Of a stretch of 64,000 bases of DNA, positions 25,891-35,212 are shown piece by piece. The translations under genes and the position numbers were made by a program. Source of the stretch: Albibacterium bauzanense. Lineage in GTDB: Bacteria; Bacteroidota; Bacteroidia; Sphingobacteriales; Sphingobacteriaceae. The notes beneath the pieces were generated by a model. That model made no database searches. It saw nothing but the letters and a program-made list of their open reading frames with translations, and had not been told where the DNA came from. Position 1 is the stretch's first letter. Each line of letters begins with the position of its first letter. The stretch spans positions 496,001-560,000 of the forward strand of contig NZ_SMGO01000002.1 of NCBI RefSeq assembly GCF_004339765.1, in the 5' to 3' direction.

Positions 25891-28683
25891 TTAATGAGCT
25901 TCTAACCAATTCTTCCCTATTCCTATTTCTACTACGATAGGAACTTCCATTTTTATTGCATTCTTCATCCGAGATTCAACGATCTGTTTAAAGATCTCTA
26001 TTTCATCTTTTGGAACATCAAAAACAAGCTCATCATGAACCTGCATAGTCATCCGGCCTTTTAAGCCTTGTTCTTTTATATCATTATGAATTCCAATCAT
26101 TGCAACCTTAATCATATCAGCAGCAGATCCTTGTATAGGTGCATTAATTCCATTTCGTTCTGCAAAACCACGAACAGTTGCGTTTTGAGAGTTAATGTCC
26201 CGTAAATATCTTCTTCTTTTTAATAAGGTCTCTACATAGCCATGCTCTCTTGCAAAATTGATGGTATCATTCATGTAGGCTTTAATACCCGGATATTGGA
26301 TAAAGTATTGTTCAATCATATCCGCAGCCTCACGTCTTGGTATCCCTAAATTCTGAGACAATCCAAAAGCAGACTGACCGTAAATAATACCAAAGTTAAC
26401 AGCCTTTGCATTTCTCCGCATAGCAGAAGTAACTTCATCCAAAGAAACACCGTAAACCTTAGCTGCAGTTGCAGTATGAATATCTACTCCTTCTATAAAA
26501 GCCTCTCGCATGGCTTTATCGCCACTTATTTCAGCAACGATACGTAATTCAATCTGCGAATAATCGGCAGCCATAATAACATGATTGTCGTCTCTGGCAA
26601 CAAAAGCTTTTCTTACTTCCCGACCCCTTTCTGTTTTAATTGGAATATTTTGAAGATTAGGGTTGGTTGAACTCAGCCTTCCGGTAGAAGCAACTGCCTG
26701 ATTAAAGGAAGTATGAATACGTGCCGATTTAATGTTTAAAAGCTCAGGAAGAGCATCTAAATAAGTTGATTTCAGTTTCTGTAATTGTCTGAAATTTAAT
26801 ATATCCTGAACAATATCACTTTTAGAAGCCAATGCAAGTAAAACATCTTCTCCTGTTTGATACTGACCTGTTTTCGTTTTTTTAGCCTTCGGGTCAAGTT
26901 GTAATTTATCAAATAACACCTCTCCAAGCTGTTTAGGAGATGCTATATTGAATTTAACACCAGCCTTTTCATGGATTTGACCCTCATGTTCAAAGATCTC
27001 TATCGTAATAACCCTTGAGATTTCTTTTAAAACACTTATATCCAAACATACCCCCTCGCGCTCCATTGCAGCCAATACATAGATGAGTGGAAATTCTACT
27101 TCGTTTGCTAACGAAAGGGCACCTATTTCCTCCAGCACAGGCATAAAAACCTCTTTTAATTGCAAGGTTATATCAGCATCTTCCGAAGCATAAGGAGCAG
27201 CATCTTCTATAGGCACATCGCGCATATTTCCTTGCTTCTTGCCTTTAGCACCAATAAGTTTACTGATTGGAATGGTTGAATAGCCTAAATAATTTTCAGC
27301 TAAAACATCCATATTATGTCTGGAATCGGCATCTATAAGGTAGTGGGCCAACATGGTATCAAAGAGCTTTCCTTTAACTTCAATATCATACCAGCTTAAA
27401 ATCAGAATATCATATTTCAGGTTTTGACCAATCTTTTCGATCTCTTCATTCTCATAAATAGGCTTAAAGAGATTTAATACGCTCAGGCATTCCTCACGAT
27501 TTTCCGATAAAGGAACATACCAGGCCTTTCCAACTTCAACGGAAAAAGAAAGACCTACCAAATCACAGCAATTAGCATCAATACCTGTCGTTTCAGTATC
27601 AAAACAAATGGCCTTTTGCTGGCTCAGGAAATGAACCAGTTCATTGATTTCCTCCGCCGTTTGAGCAATCCTATAATCGTGCTCTGTATTATCTATATTT
27701 TTACCAGCTTGCGGAGCTACGTATTCAGCCTTATTTAAATTGCCTGCTGATTGTGGCTGGCTAAATAAATCAATTTGAGTACCTTCCTGCAGTTTAGACT
27801 CATTAACATTGAATCCTTCTCCAAAAACTCGTTTCCCTAAGGTTCTAAACTCTAATTCAGCAAATAAAGGTTCAAGCAATTCTTTATCCGGCTCCTCAAG
27901 TCTCAGCGATGCTTCATCAAAATCAATAGGAACATCCAGTAAAATAGTCGCTAGTTTTTTAGAGATTATTCCCTGTTCGGCAAAATTCTCAATGTTCTCA
28001 CGCTGTTTCCCCTTCAGCTCATGGCTGTGCTTAATAATCTCTTCTACACTTCCGTATTCCTGGATAAGCTTCTTGGCAGTTTTCTCTCCAATTCCGGGGA
28101 TACCTGGAATATTATCAACCGCATCTCCCCATAAACCAAGAATATCAATTACTTGTTCAACCCTTTCAATTTCCCATTTCTCCAATACCTCTTTTACACC
28201 ATGAACTTCAGCACCATTACCCATTCGGGCAGGTCTGTAAAGCAATATATTTTCTGAAACTAACTGTGCAAAATCCTTATCCGGAGTCATGCAGTATACC
28301 ATGAAACCTTCTGCCTCTGCTTTTTTTGCAAGAGTCCCGATAATATCATCTGCTTCAAAGCCATCGTAAGTGATAACCGGGATATTAAATCCTTTAATAA
28401 GCTGATATATATAAGGAATTGCGGCCGAAAGATCTTCAGGCATAGCTTCCCGATGGGCTTTATAAGCCTCAAATTCAATATGTCTTGTGGTAGGTACTGC
28501 CGTGTCAAAAACCACTGCAATATGTGAAGGGTTCTCTTTCTTCAATACCTCCAAAAGTGTATTTGTAAAACCCATAATAGCAGAGGTATTAATACCAGCT
28601 GCCGTAAAACGGGGAGTTTTACTTAATGCAAAGTGCGCGCGATAAATCAGCGCCATTCCATCTAATAGAAAGAGTTTTTTCAC
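25891..28683 (-). CDS. polA: DNA polymerase I
   Basis: 930 residues with all three domains: N-terminal 5'-3' flap nuclease (about 1-290, LFLLDGMALIYRAHFAL...DKDFAQL...GIPGIGEKTA), central 3'-5' exonuclease (about 340-520) retaining ICFDTETTG, NLKYDIL and YASEDAD so proofreading is probably active, and polymerase (about 550-930, AADYSQIELRI, RRNAKAVNFGIIYGQS, QVHDELVF). Start codon is GTG. It follows purD by six bases and precedes rnhB by nine. Confidence 0.97.
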   Translation of the reverse strand: MKKLFLLDGMALIYRAHFALSKTPRFTAAGINTSAIMGFTNTLLEVLKKENPSHIAVVFDTAVPTTRHIEFEAYKAHREAMPEDLSAAIPYIYQLIKGFNIPVITYDGFEADDIIGTLAKKAEAEGFMVYCMTPDKDFAQLVSENILLYRPARMGNGAEVHGVKEVLEKWEIERVEQVIDILGLWGDAVDNIPGIPGIGEKTAKKLIQEYGSVEEIIKHSHELKGKQRENIENFAEQGIISKKLATILLDVPIDFDEASLRLEEPDKELLEPLFAELEFRTLGKRVFGEGFNVNESKLQEGTQIDLFSQPQSAGNLNKAEYVAPQAGKNIDNTEHDYRIAQTAEEINELVHFLSQQKAICFDTETTGIDANCCDLVGLSFSVEVGKAWYVPLSENREECLSVLNLFKPIYENEEIEKIGQNLKYDILILSWYDIEVKGKLFDTMLAHYLIDADSRHNMDVLAENYLGYSTIPISKLIGAKGKKQGNMRDVPIEDAAPYASEDADITLQLKEVFMPVLEEIGALSLANEVEFPLIYVLAAMEREGVCLDISVLKEISRVITIEIFEHEGQIHEKAGVKFNIASPKQLGEVLFDKLQLDPKAKKTKTGQYQTGEDVLLALASKSDIVQDILNFRQLQKLKSTYLDALPELLNIKSARIHTSFNQAVASTGRLSSTNPNLQNIPIKTERGREVRKAFVARDDNHVIMAADYSQIELRIVAEISGDKAMREAFIEGVDIHTATAAKVYGVSLDEVTSAMRRNAKAVNFGIIYGQSAFGLSQNLGIPRREAADMIEQYFIQYPGIKAYMNDTINFAREHGYVETLLKRRRYLRDINSQNATVRGFAERNGINAPIQGSAADMIKVAMIGIHNDIKEQGLKGRMTMQVHDELVFDVPKDEIEIFKQIVESRMKNAIKMEVPIVVEIGIGKNWLEAH

Positions 28684-28689
28684 CAGGTT

Positions 28690-29979
28690 CTAATTTTTTA
28701 TATATTTCATTAAATCGAAGCCAATATCTGTTCTGAAATAACGTCCGTTATAGAAAATTCTTCCAGAATCAGCCGTAGCCTGTTGTAAAGCTTCAAAAAG
28801 GCTGTTTTCTAATGCAGTAACGGCAAGTACACGTCCTCCATTAGTTTGTACGGTACCGTCTTTTAGCGTGGTTCCAGCATGAAAAACAATCGATTCATGG
28901 ACATTCTCCAATCCGGTAATAACCTTTCCATTTTCATATTTTTCAGGATACCCTCCTGAAACCAATACAATAGTAGCGGCCGTCTTATTGGATAAAGTTA
29001 ATGTTTTCTCGTGTAAATTTTGATTGGCTACTCCCGAAAGCAGATCAACAAGATCACTTTCTATCCTTGGCAGAACGCTTTCTGTTTCCGGATCGCCCAT
29101 TCTAACATTATATTCAATCAGGTAAGGATCATCATTTACGATCATTAAACCCAAAAAGATAAATCCTTTATACGGGATCTCTTCTTTCTTTAAACCCTCT
29201 ATGGTAGGGATAATAATTCGATCTTCTACCTTTTTAAGGAATTCATCGCTGGCAAAAGGAACGGGAGAAATTGATCCCATACCTCCTGTATTTAAACCTT
29301 TATCTCCTTCACCAATTCGTTTATAGTCTTTTGCCGAAGGCAATATTTTATAAGAAACACCATCTGTAAGTACAAAAACCGAAAGTTCAATTCCATTCAG
29401 GAATTGCTCTACAACCACCATATCTCCTGCTTCTCCGAATTTAGCGTCCATAAGCATGGCTTTTAATTCTGTTTTCGCTTCTTCACGGCTTTGGCAGATT
29501 AGCACTCCTTTTCCGGCAGCTAATCCATCTGCTTTTAAAACAATCGGCAAGCTATGGCTATCCAGATAAGCCAATCCTTCCTGTAAAGTTTCTTTTGTAA
29601 ATGTTTCTGAAGAAGCTGTAGGAATTCCGTGCTTATTCATAAATCTCTTCGAGAAATCTTTACTTCCTTCTAATTGAGCGCCGGCTTGTTGAGGGCCAAC
29701 CACTGCAATTTTGGCTAAATCCGGGCGGTTTAAGAAATAATCATGAATGCCTTTTACTAAAGGTTCTTCCGGACCCACAAGAACGATATCAATTGCATTT
29801 TCAGTAGAAAAATTAGCAATGCCCTCAAAATCAGTAATCTTTAAAGGAACATTGGTGCCATAAATACCTGTACCGGCATTTCCTGGTGCAATATATAACT
29901 TGTCAATTTGTTTGCTTTGTGAGATCTTCCAAGCAAAAGCACATTCTCTTCCTCCCGAACCTACTATTAAAATATTCAT
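28690..29979 (-). CDS. purD: Phosphoribosylamine-glycine ligase (GAR synthetase)
   Basis: 429-residue ATP-grasp enzyme of purine synthesis joining phosphoribosylamine and glycine. N-terminal ILIVGSGGRECAFAWK, GPEEPLVKGI, LKADGLAAGKGV (ATP grasp), and GFIFLGLM...YNVRMGDPETE (in part). First gene of a purD-polA-rnhB unit; promoter box about 50 bases upstream. Confidence 0.97.
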   Translation of the reverse strand: MNILIVGSGGRECAFAWKISQSKQIDKLYIAPGNAGTGIYGTNVPLKITDFEGIANFSTENAIDIVLVGPEEPLVKGIHDYFLNRPDLAKIAVVGPQQAGAQLEGSKDFSKRFMNKHGIPTASSETFTKETLQEGLAYLDSHSLPIVLKADGLAAGKGVLICQSREEAKTELKAMLMDAKFGEAGDMVVVEQFLNGIELSVFVLTDGVSYKILPSAKDYKRIGEGDKGLNTGGMGSISPVPFASDEFLKKVEDRIIIPTIEGLKKEEIPYKGFIFLGLMIVNDDPYLIEYNVRMGDPETESVLPRIESDLVDLLSGVANQNLHEKTLTLSNKTAATIVLVSGGYPEKYENGKVITGLENVHESIVFHAGTTLKDGTVQTNGGRVLAVTALENSLFEALQQATADSGRIFYNGRYFRTDIGFDLMKYIKN

Positions 29980-30028
29980 ATTTTTATTTATTCTTCGCCA
30001 ATATGTAATTTAAAAAGTCAAATATTTA

Positions 30029-30036
30029 CAAAGATA
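30029..30036 (-). promoter_or_regulatory. purD: -7 promoter box (TATCTTTG) for purD-polA-rnhB
   Basis: Exact minus-strand TAnnTTTG match, 49 bases before the purD ATG, in the divergent region shared with the enoyl-CoA hydratase gene. A near match TATCTTTA on the plus strand at 30112-30119 may serve the other gene. Confidence 0.55.
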
Positions 30037-30143
30037 TTTTTTTTATAACATTAACCTGTTTATTAAGGCAATTTCTTAATAATCATTATTTACTGCTCCT
30101 CCAATAAATCGTATCTTTACATTTCTTTCAAAATACCCCAAGA

Positions 30144-30920
30144 ATGGAAACTTTAAAAGTAACGATAAACGAACGTATGGCCCTAATAGGCTTAGATCGG
30201 GGAAAATCGAACGCCATTAATTTAAAAATGCTCCAGGAGTTAAATGTCCTCCTAAAAGGCATCGAGAATGATGATTCCATAGCCGGAATTATTTTACATG
30301 GCAAAGAACGTTTCTTCAGTTCCGGATTGGATCTGATTGAGCTTTTTGATTATAACGAACAAGAGATCAAAGAATTTTGGATACAGTTTCTAGATTTTGT
30401 AAAAACCTTTGTTGGCTTTAAAAAACCAAGCGTTGCTGCCATTAGTGGTCATAGTCCGGCCGGAGGATGTGTTTTAGCTCTTTGTTGCGATTACCGTATA
30501 ATGAACGAAGGCGATTTTATTATTGGATTAAATGAGGTGCCGGTTGGAATCATTGTTCCTGATAGTATTTTCCACTTATATAGCTTTTGGATCGGACAGG
30601 CAAGAGCCTACCGGAACCTTCTGGAAGGAAAACTTCTAAGTCCTCAACAAGCTTTAGAGATCGGTTTGATCGATGAACTTGTTAGTCCGGATAAATTAAG
30701 AAGCAGAGCAGAAAAGCAATTGTTAGTCTATTTACAACAAGATGCAAATACCTGGCAGCAAAGTAAATTGAACATGCGTAAAGATTTAATAGGCCAGATG
30801 GGAAATACATCCGATGAGGTATTAAATAACATTTTAAAGCAGTGGTGGTCTCCATCTACCCGCTCTATTCTAAAAACCATTATCACAAACCTAACTGGTA
30901 ATAAGGAAAATGGAAAATAA
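30144..30920 (+). CDS. Enoyl-CoA hydratase/isomerase family protein
   Basis: 258-residue crotonase-fold protein. The CoA-binding and oxyanion-hole regions are FSSGLDLIEL and GHSPAGGCVLALCCDYRI. The second catalytic glutamate of classical hydratases is in the LNEVPVG segment, as in delta3-delta2 enoyl-CoA isomerases, to which it looks closer; exact activity is unsure. It overlaps the SDR gene by 11 bases, indicating a fatty-acid oxidation pair for unsaturated acyl-CoAs. Confidence 0.85.
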   Translation: METLKVTINERMALIGLDRGKSNAINLKMLQELNVLLKGIENDDSIAGIILHGKERFFSSGLDLIELFDYNEQEIKEFWIQFLDFVKTFVGFKKPSVAAISGHSPAGGCVLALCCDYRIMNEGDFIIGLNEVPVGIIVPDSIFHLYSFWIGQARAYRNLLEGKLLSPQQALEIGLIDELVSPDKLRSRAEKQLLVYLQQDANTWQQSKLNMRKDLIGQMGNTSDEVLNNILKQWWSPSTRSILKTIITNLTGNKENGK

Positions 30921-31794
30921 CAATCATAGCCAAGGCGCGCTTCGGGACGATTCGTTGAAAGGAAAAACCATTGTAATAACTGGTGGAGGAACCGGTTTAG
31001 GAAGAGCGATGGGAACCTATTTCTTAAAGCTAGGCGCAAACTTAGTGATCACAAGCCGCAAACTTGATGTATTGCAAGAAACGGCCAAAGAATTGGAAGC
31101 CGAAACAGGTGGAAATGTATTAGCCGTAGCCTGTGATGTTCGAAACTACGAAGAGGTTGAAAATATTTTAAAGGAAAGTATAGCCCGCTTTGGAAAAGTT
31201 AACGGACTAGTAAATAATGCAGCGGGTAATTTCATTTCTCCCACTGAGCGCCTATCAGCAAACGCTTTTTCTTCCATCATCGATATCGTCTTAAAAGGAA
31301 CGGTTAATTGTACCTTGGCATTTGGTAAACATTGGATTGCGGAAAAACAAGCTGCCAGCGTTTTAAACATTGTAACAACCTACGCTTTTACAGGATCAGG
31401 ATATGTGGTTCCATCTGCAGCAGCAAAAGGAGGTGTCATTTCCTTAACAAAGTCACTTGCTGTAGAATGGGGAAAGTATGGAATAAGACACAATGCGATA
31501 GCTCCAGGGCCTTTTCCGACAAAAGGAGCATGGGAACGATTGCTACCTGGTGATCTGGCTGAGAAATTCGACTTCAAAAAACGAGTTCCCCTTAATCGTG
31601 TAGGCGATCATCAGGAACTGGCAAATTTAGCAGCCTTTTTAATATCTGATTTCTCAGGATATATTAATGGTGAAATAATTACCATTGATGGCGGCGAATG
31701 GCTGCAGGGCGCCGGACAGTTCAACGATCTTAAAGAAATTCCTGACGAAATGTGGGATTCGCTGGAAGAACAAATTAGAAAAACAAAGAAATAA
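30910..31794 (+). CDS. SDR oxidoreductase, 2,4-dienoyl-CoA reductase-like
   Basis: 294-residue short-chain dehydrogenase. Cofactor motif TGGGTGLGRAMG (TGxxxGxG), VNNAAGNF, and the region YAFTGSGYVVPSAAAKGGV where the usual YxxxK Tyr is displaced, as in the 2,4-dienoyl-CoA reductase group (Lys is kept). Overlap with the enoyl-CoA hydratase/isomerase gene supports a joint role in degrading unsaturated fatty acids. NADPH preference is likely but not proven. Confidence 0.85.
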   Translation: MENNNHSQGALRDDSLKGKTIVITGGGTGLGRAMGTYFLKLGANLVITSRKLDVLQETAKELEAETGGNVLAVACDVRNYEEVENILKESIARFGKVNGLVNNAAGNFISPTERLSANAFSSIIDIVLKGTVNCTLAFGKHWIAEKQAASVLNIVTTYAFTGSGYVVPSAAAKGGVISLTKSLAVEWGKYGIRHNAIAPGPFPTKGAWERLLPGDLAEKFDFKKRVPLNRVGDHQELANLAAFLISDFSGYINGEIITIDGGEWLQGAGQFNDLKEIPDEMWDSLEEQIRKTKK

Positions 31795-31841
31795 CAAACA
31801 ACCTGAATTTATAAACCTCTTTTAACAAAAATTGTAAGCAA

Positions 31842-32126
31842 ATGGCGGATACTCAAGTCGAGGAAAAAACCTATACCCTGGATGAGATATTGACGGTGGT
31901 AAATAGAAATCATCGTCTGATTTTATGGAATGATGATACCAATACTTTTGAACATGTAATTCATTGCCTGATTAAATACCTGGATTATACCGATAGTCAG
32001 GCAGAAAAGATTGCCTGGATTGTACACACAAAAGGCAAATGCACGGTACTTGAAGGCACATGGACTGAGATAGAAGTGTACCGTAAAATACTAAAACACG
32101 AAGGACTGTCTGTTACGAATGAGTAA
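31842..32126 (+). CDS. clpS: ClpS, ATP-dependent Clp protease adaptor
   Basis: 94-residue ClpS that hands N-degron proteins to ClpAP or ClpCP. The core HRLILWNDDTNTFEHVI, the hydrophobic-pocket residues and HTKGKCTVLEG match the family. clpA is not adjacent, which is usual outside Proteobacteria. Start ATG 31842 is 47 bases after the SDR gene. Confidence 0.93.
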   Translation: MADTQVEEKTYTLDEILTVVNRNHRLILWNDDTNTFEHVIHCLIKYLDYTDSQAEKIAWIVHTKGKCTVLEGTWTEIEVYRKILKHEGLSVTNE

Positions 32127-32143
32127 TCATTTAATCAATAAAC

Positions 32144-32219
32144 CTGTAGTGTTCACCTGAAGATAAACCTGTTTTTTAAAAATAACCTTATAAATGCTGT
32201 AGATATTTGAACACTACAG
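32144..32219. repeat. 12-bp perfect inverted repeat with 52-base spacer downstream of clpS
   Basis: CTGTAGTGTTCA at 32144-32155 is repeated in inverse at 32208-32219. No T-run follows, so it is not a standard terminator. It lies in the 240-base gap between clpS and the aldo/keto reductase gene, which otherwise holds no exact promoter box. Function unknown: operator, mRNA 3' structure or chance. Confidence 0.5.
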
Positions 32220-32345
32220 TTATTTATGTTCTAAAACTCCCTAGTAATATTGGTAGTAAAATCAGTAATCTGTATACTATTCACATCGTAAATTATAGGC
32301 ACCTTTGTATTGTAGGGAGAAACAACATACAGAGGTTTTTGTTAA

Positions 32346-33221
<876 letters not shown>

Positions 33222-33244
33222 AGGAATTATACAACCAGTAGGTT

Positions 33245-33817
33245 ATGAAATATGTTGCAAGCTTCTTTTTGATAATAAACTTGGCTATTTGTATACTCTC
33301 TGGATGTGCAAATGCACAAAATTCATCAGCTGAAAAGAAGGAATCATTAGTAGATAAAGAATCGTTGACAGATGAAAATATCTTAATAGTTTATTTATCG
33401 CGCACCAAAAACACCAAAGCAATTGCTGAAATCATTCATGAAAATGTAGGCGGAACCTTGGTAGAGTTGGAACTAGAAAACCCATATCCTGAAAATTACA
33501 GAGAAATTGTCGATCAGGTAGCCGATGAAAATGCGACAGGGTTTTTACCTCCCCTCAAAACGAAAATCGACAGCATTGAAAAATACGAGGTAATATTTAT
33601 TGGCTTCCCAACTTGGGGAATGCGATTGCCACCACCAATGAAAAGCTTTTTAAATCAATATAATCTGAGTGGGAAAACTGTAATTCCATTTAATACCAAT
33701 GCAGGCTATGGTATTGGAAGCAGTTTTGAGACTGTTAAACAGCTATGTCCTGATAGTAAAATTTTAGAAGGATCCTCAATCAAAGGAGGTATAGAAAGGG
33801 ACGGGTTCTTTTTGTAA
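33245..33817 (+). CDS. Flavodoxin-like lipoprotein, 3' end apparently frameshifted
   Basis: 190 residues as read. A lipoprotein signal (ILSGC, Cys about 21) precedes a flavodoxin domain with the FMN phosphate loop YLSRTKNTKAIAE, FIGFPTWGMRLPPPM and PFNTNAGYGIGS. The frame ends at TAA directly after GGIERDGFFL, where relatives continue with a C-terminal helix. The next frame beyond the stop encodes that missing helix. A one-base change in the T5 run at 33809-33813 explains it: either a true mutation or a sequencing/assembly error. Probably still folds as a near-complete domain. Confidence 0.82.
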   Translation: MKYVASFFLIINLAICILSGCANAQNSSAEKKESLVDKESLTDENILIVYLSRTKNTKAIAEIIHENVGGTLVELELENPYPENYREIVDQVADENATGFLPPLKTKIDSIEKYEVIFIGFPTWGMRLPPPMKSFLNQYNLSGKTVIPFNTNAGYGIGSSFETVKQLCPDSKILEGSSIKGGIERDGFFL

Positions 33818-33891
33818 TGGAAGGTGAAAAAGAAAAGCAAGCACAGGTTGAAGTGAAGAAGTGGTTGCAGAAGATTGGCTTAATGAAATAG
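33818..33891 (+). pseudogene. Out-of-frame C-terminal helix of the flavodoxin gene
   Basis: Reading from the ATG at 33817 gives MEGEKEKQAQVEVKKWLQKI then GLMK and a stop at 33889-33891. This amphipathic tail fits the expected last helix of the flavodoxin domain upstream and is out of frame by one base. It is not an independent gene. Confidence 0.65.
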
Positions 33892-33938
33892 GGCTTTCTA
33901 TTACATCCTTTTACACTTAATCACAGTTATAAATTTTG

Positions 33939-33990
33939 CCTTCGTTGTATCTGCGTTAAAACGGCCAAAAAAACGCAGACTCAACGGAGG
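33939..33990. repeat. Imperfect 19-bp inverted repeat (intergenic palindrome)
   Basis: Left arm 33939-33957 and right arm 33972-33990 pair over 16 of 19 positions around a 14-base loop; the inner CTGCGTT/AACGCAG is perfect. No T-run follows. The roughly 235 bases between the flavodoxin tail and the di-heme gene hold nothing else that I can identify. The CTGCGTT-type core resembles dispersed intergenic palindromes found in some genomes, which I cannot confirm from one copy. Confidence 0.5.
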
Positions 33991-34125
33991 GACCACTCGG
34001 TAACAATCCGTGAATGTAAAGCAATGTATTTACAAGTTAAATATCAGCTATGTTTTTTCATAAAAATGATGGATTAAGCAGCTTTATAGCAGAGTTTTTG
34101 AAATAGTTGTTTGCTCAGTTATTGA

Positions 34126-35151
34126 CTATTCCTTTCCGACAAACGTATGATCACTTAAAGTTTTAATAAAAGAAATAGCATCTTGTTTTTCCTGTTCGGT
34201 TAGAGGTATCCTATTGCCGTTCTCTTTTAAAAAAGGGTCGAGATTATCGGCATATAAAACACCATTATCGAAATAATCCAAAACAGCTTTCAAAGTAGGA
34301 AACTGACCGAAACTTCCATATGGTGCAGTATACTCGACATTCCTTAGAGAAGGAACTCGAAAGCTCATATAATCTGCAGGAATTCCAGTTATTCTGGCAC
34401 GGCCGGCCTCTTCTATACTAGGGTTTATAGGAAAACCAACATTTCTGAAACTTTGGTCAGTAAACAGTTCTGTACTGTGACAACTTGCACATTTCTGTTT
34501 AAATACCTGATAACCTCGCGCTTCGCTTTCTGTAAATATCTCTCCTTCGTTTCGTTTTACTCTATCATATTTGCTATTAGCAGAGATCAGTGTATATTCA
34601 TACTGCGCAATGCTTCGATAAATTCGCTCGGAGGTTATGCTTTCATCACCAAATGCTTTTTTGAACAGGTCCTTATATTCGTGTACCGTACTAATCTTAT
34701 CAATGACTTCTAAAATGGAAGAGTTCATTTCTTCATGCGTTATAATGGGAACCAATGGTTGCTTTTCTAATTGAAGAATATTTCCGTCCCAATTATAAAA
34801 GTTCATAAATGCCATATTTTGAATGGGTGGTGTATTCCGAAGTCCGACGCGGTCATGGATTCCTATGGCTTGAATATTTTTATCGGAAAAGGCATTCGAT
34901 TGTTGGTGACAACTGGCGCAGGAAACTGTATTGTTTGCGCTGAACATCTTTTCGTGAAAAAGTTTTTCTCCTAACTCTACACCGAACTTTGTGGGCTTAT
35001 TTCCGTTTACTGAACTGTTCAATGATGGAAAACCAGTAGGTATAGTCAATGAAATTTCGGGATTTTCTTCAGGCGCAGGCTCAATGATATCCTCTTTGCT
35101 ACAGGATATCAACAGCAAGAAGATGGGTAAAATTGCAATTGCTTTTTTCAT
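34126..35151 (-). CDS. MbnH/MauG-like di-heme cytochrome c peroxidase-family lipoprotein
   Basis: 341 residues from ATG 35151 (MKKAIAILPIFLLL), with lipobox LISC (Cys 17). Two c-type heme sites, SCASCH (C78-H82) and KCASCH (C221-H225), define the bacterial di-heme peroxidase/MauG family. The usual APYxHDG after PSLRNV is APYGSFG (276-282), so the His-Asp pair common in peroxidases is absent. Being directly downstream of an MbnP-like gene suggests the MbnH role: oxidising a tryptophan of MbnP. That is inference from neighbourhood. A longer N-terminus from 35184 is unlikely because the signal peptide fits 35151. Confidence 0.85.
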   Translation of the reverse strand: MKKAIAILPIFLLLISCSKEDIIEPAPEENPEISLTIPTGFPSLNSSVNGNKPTKFGVELGEKLFHEKMFSANNTVSCASCHQQSNAFSDKNIQAIGIHDRVGLRNTPPIQNMAFMNFYNWDGNILQLEKQPLVPIITHEEMNSSILEVIDKISTVHEYKDLFKKAFGDESITSERIYRSIAQYEYTLISANSKYDRVKRNEGEIFTESEARGYQVFKQKCASCHSTELFTDQSFRNVGFPINPSIEEAGRARITGIPADYMSFRVPSLRNVEYTAPYGSFGQFPTLKAVLDYFDNGVLYADNLDPFLKENGNRIPLTEQEKQDAISFIKTLSDHTFVGKE

Positions 35152-35170
35152 TTCAATGAGTCTATATATT

Positions 35171-35210
35171 AAGAGAGCCGCCATTCTTTTAAACTTCAGG
35201 CGGCTCTTTT
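35171..35210 (-). other. GC-rich hairpin between the mbnP-like and mbnH-like genes
   Basis: GAGCCGCC (35175-35182) pairs with GGCGGCTC (35199-35206), extended by A-T and a wobble to about 12 bp, loop 16 bases. The T-run is good only in the plus direction, so on the transcribed minus strand it may act as a stabilising or partially terminating intra-operon hairpin that lowers expression of the di-heme gene. Confidence 0.55.
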
Positions 35211-35212
35211 AA

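Noticed and set aside
30112-30119. TATCTTTA as promoter of the enoyl-CoA hydratase gene
   Set aside because: Differs from TAnnTTTG at the last base; noted with the purD promoter but not called as its own feature.
31375-31440. Loss of the catalytic YxxxK Tyr in the SDR as a sign of inactivity
   Set aside because: The 2,4-dienoyl-CoA reductase group naturally lacks the classical Tyr spacing, so this is expected for the family.
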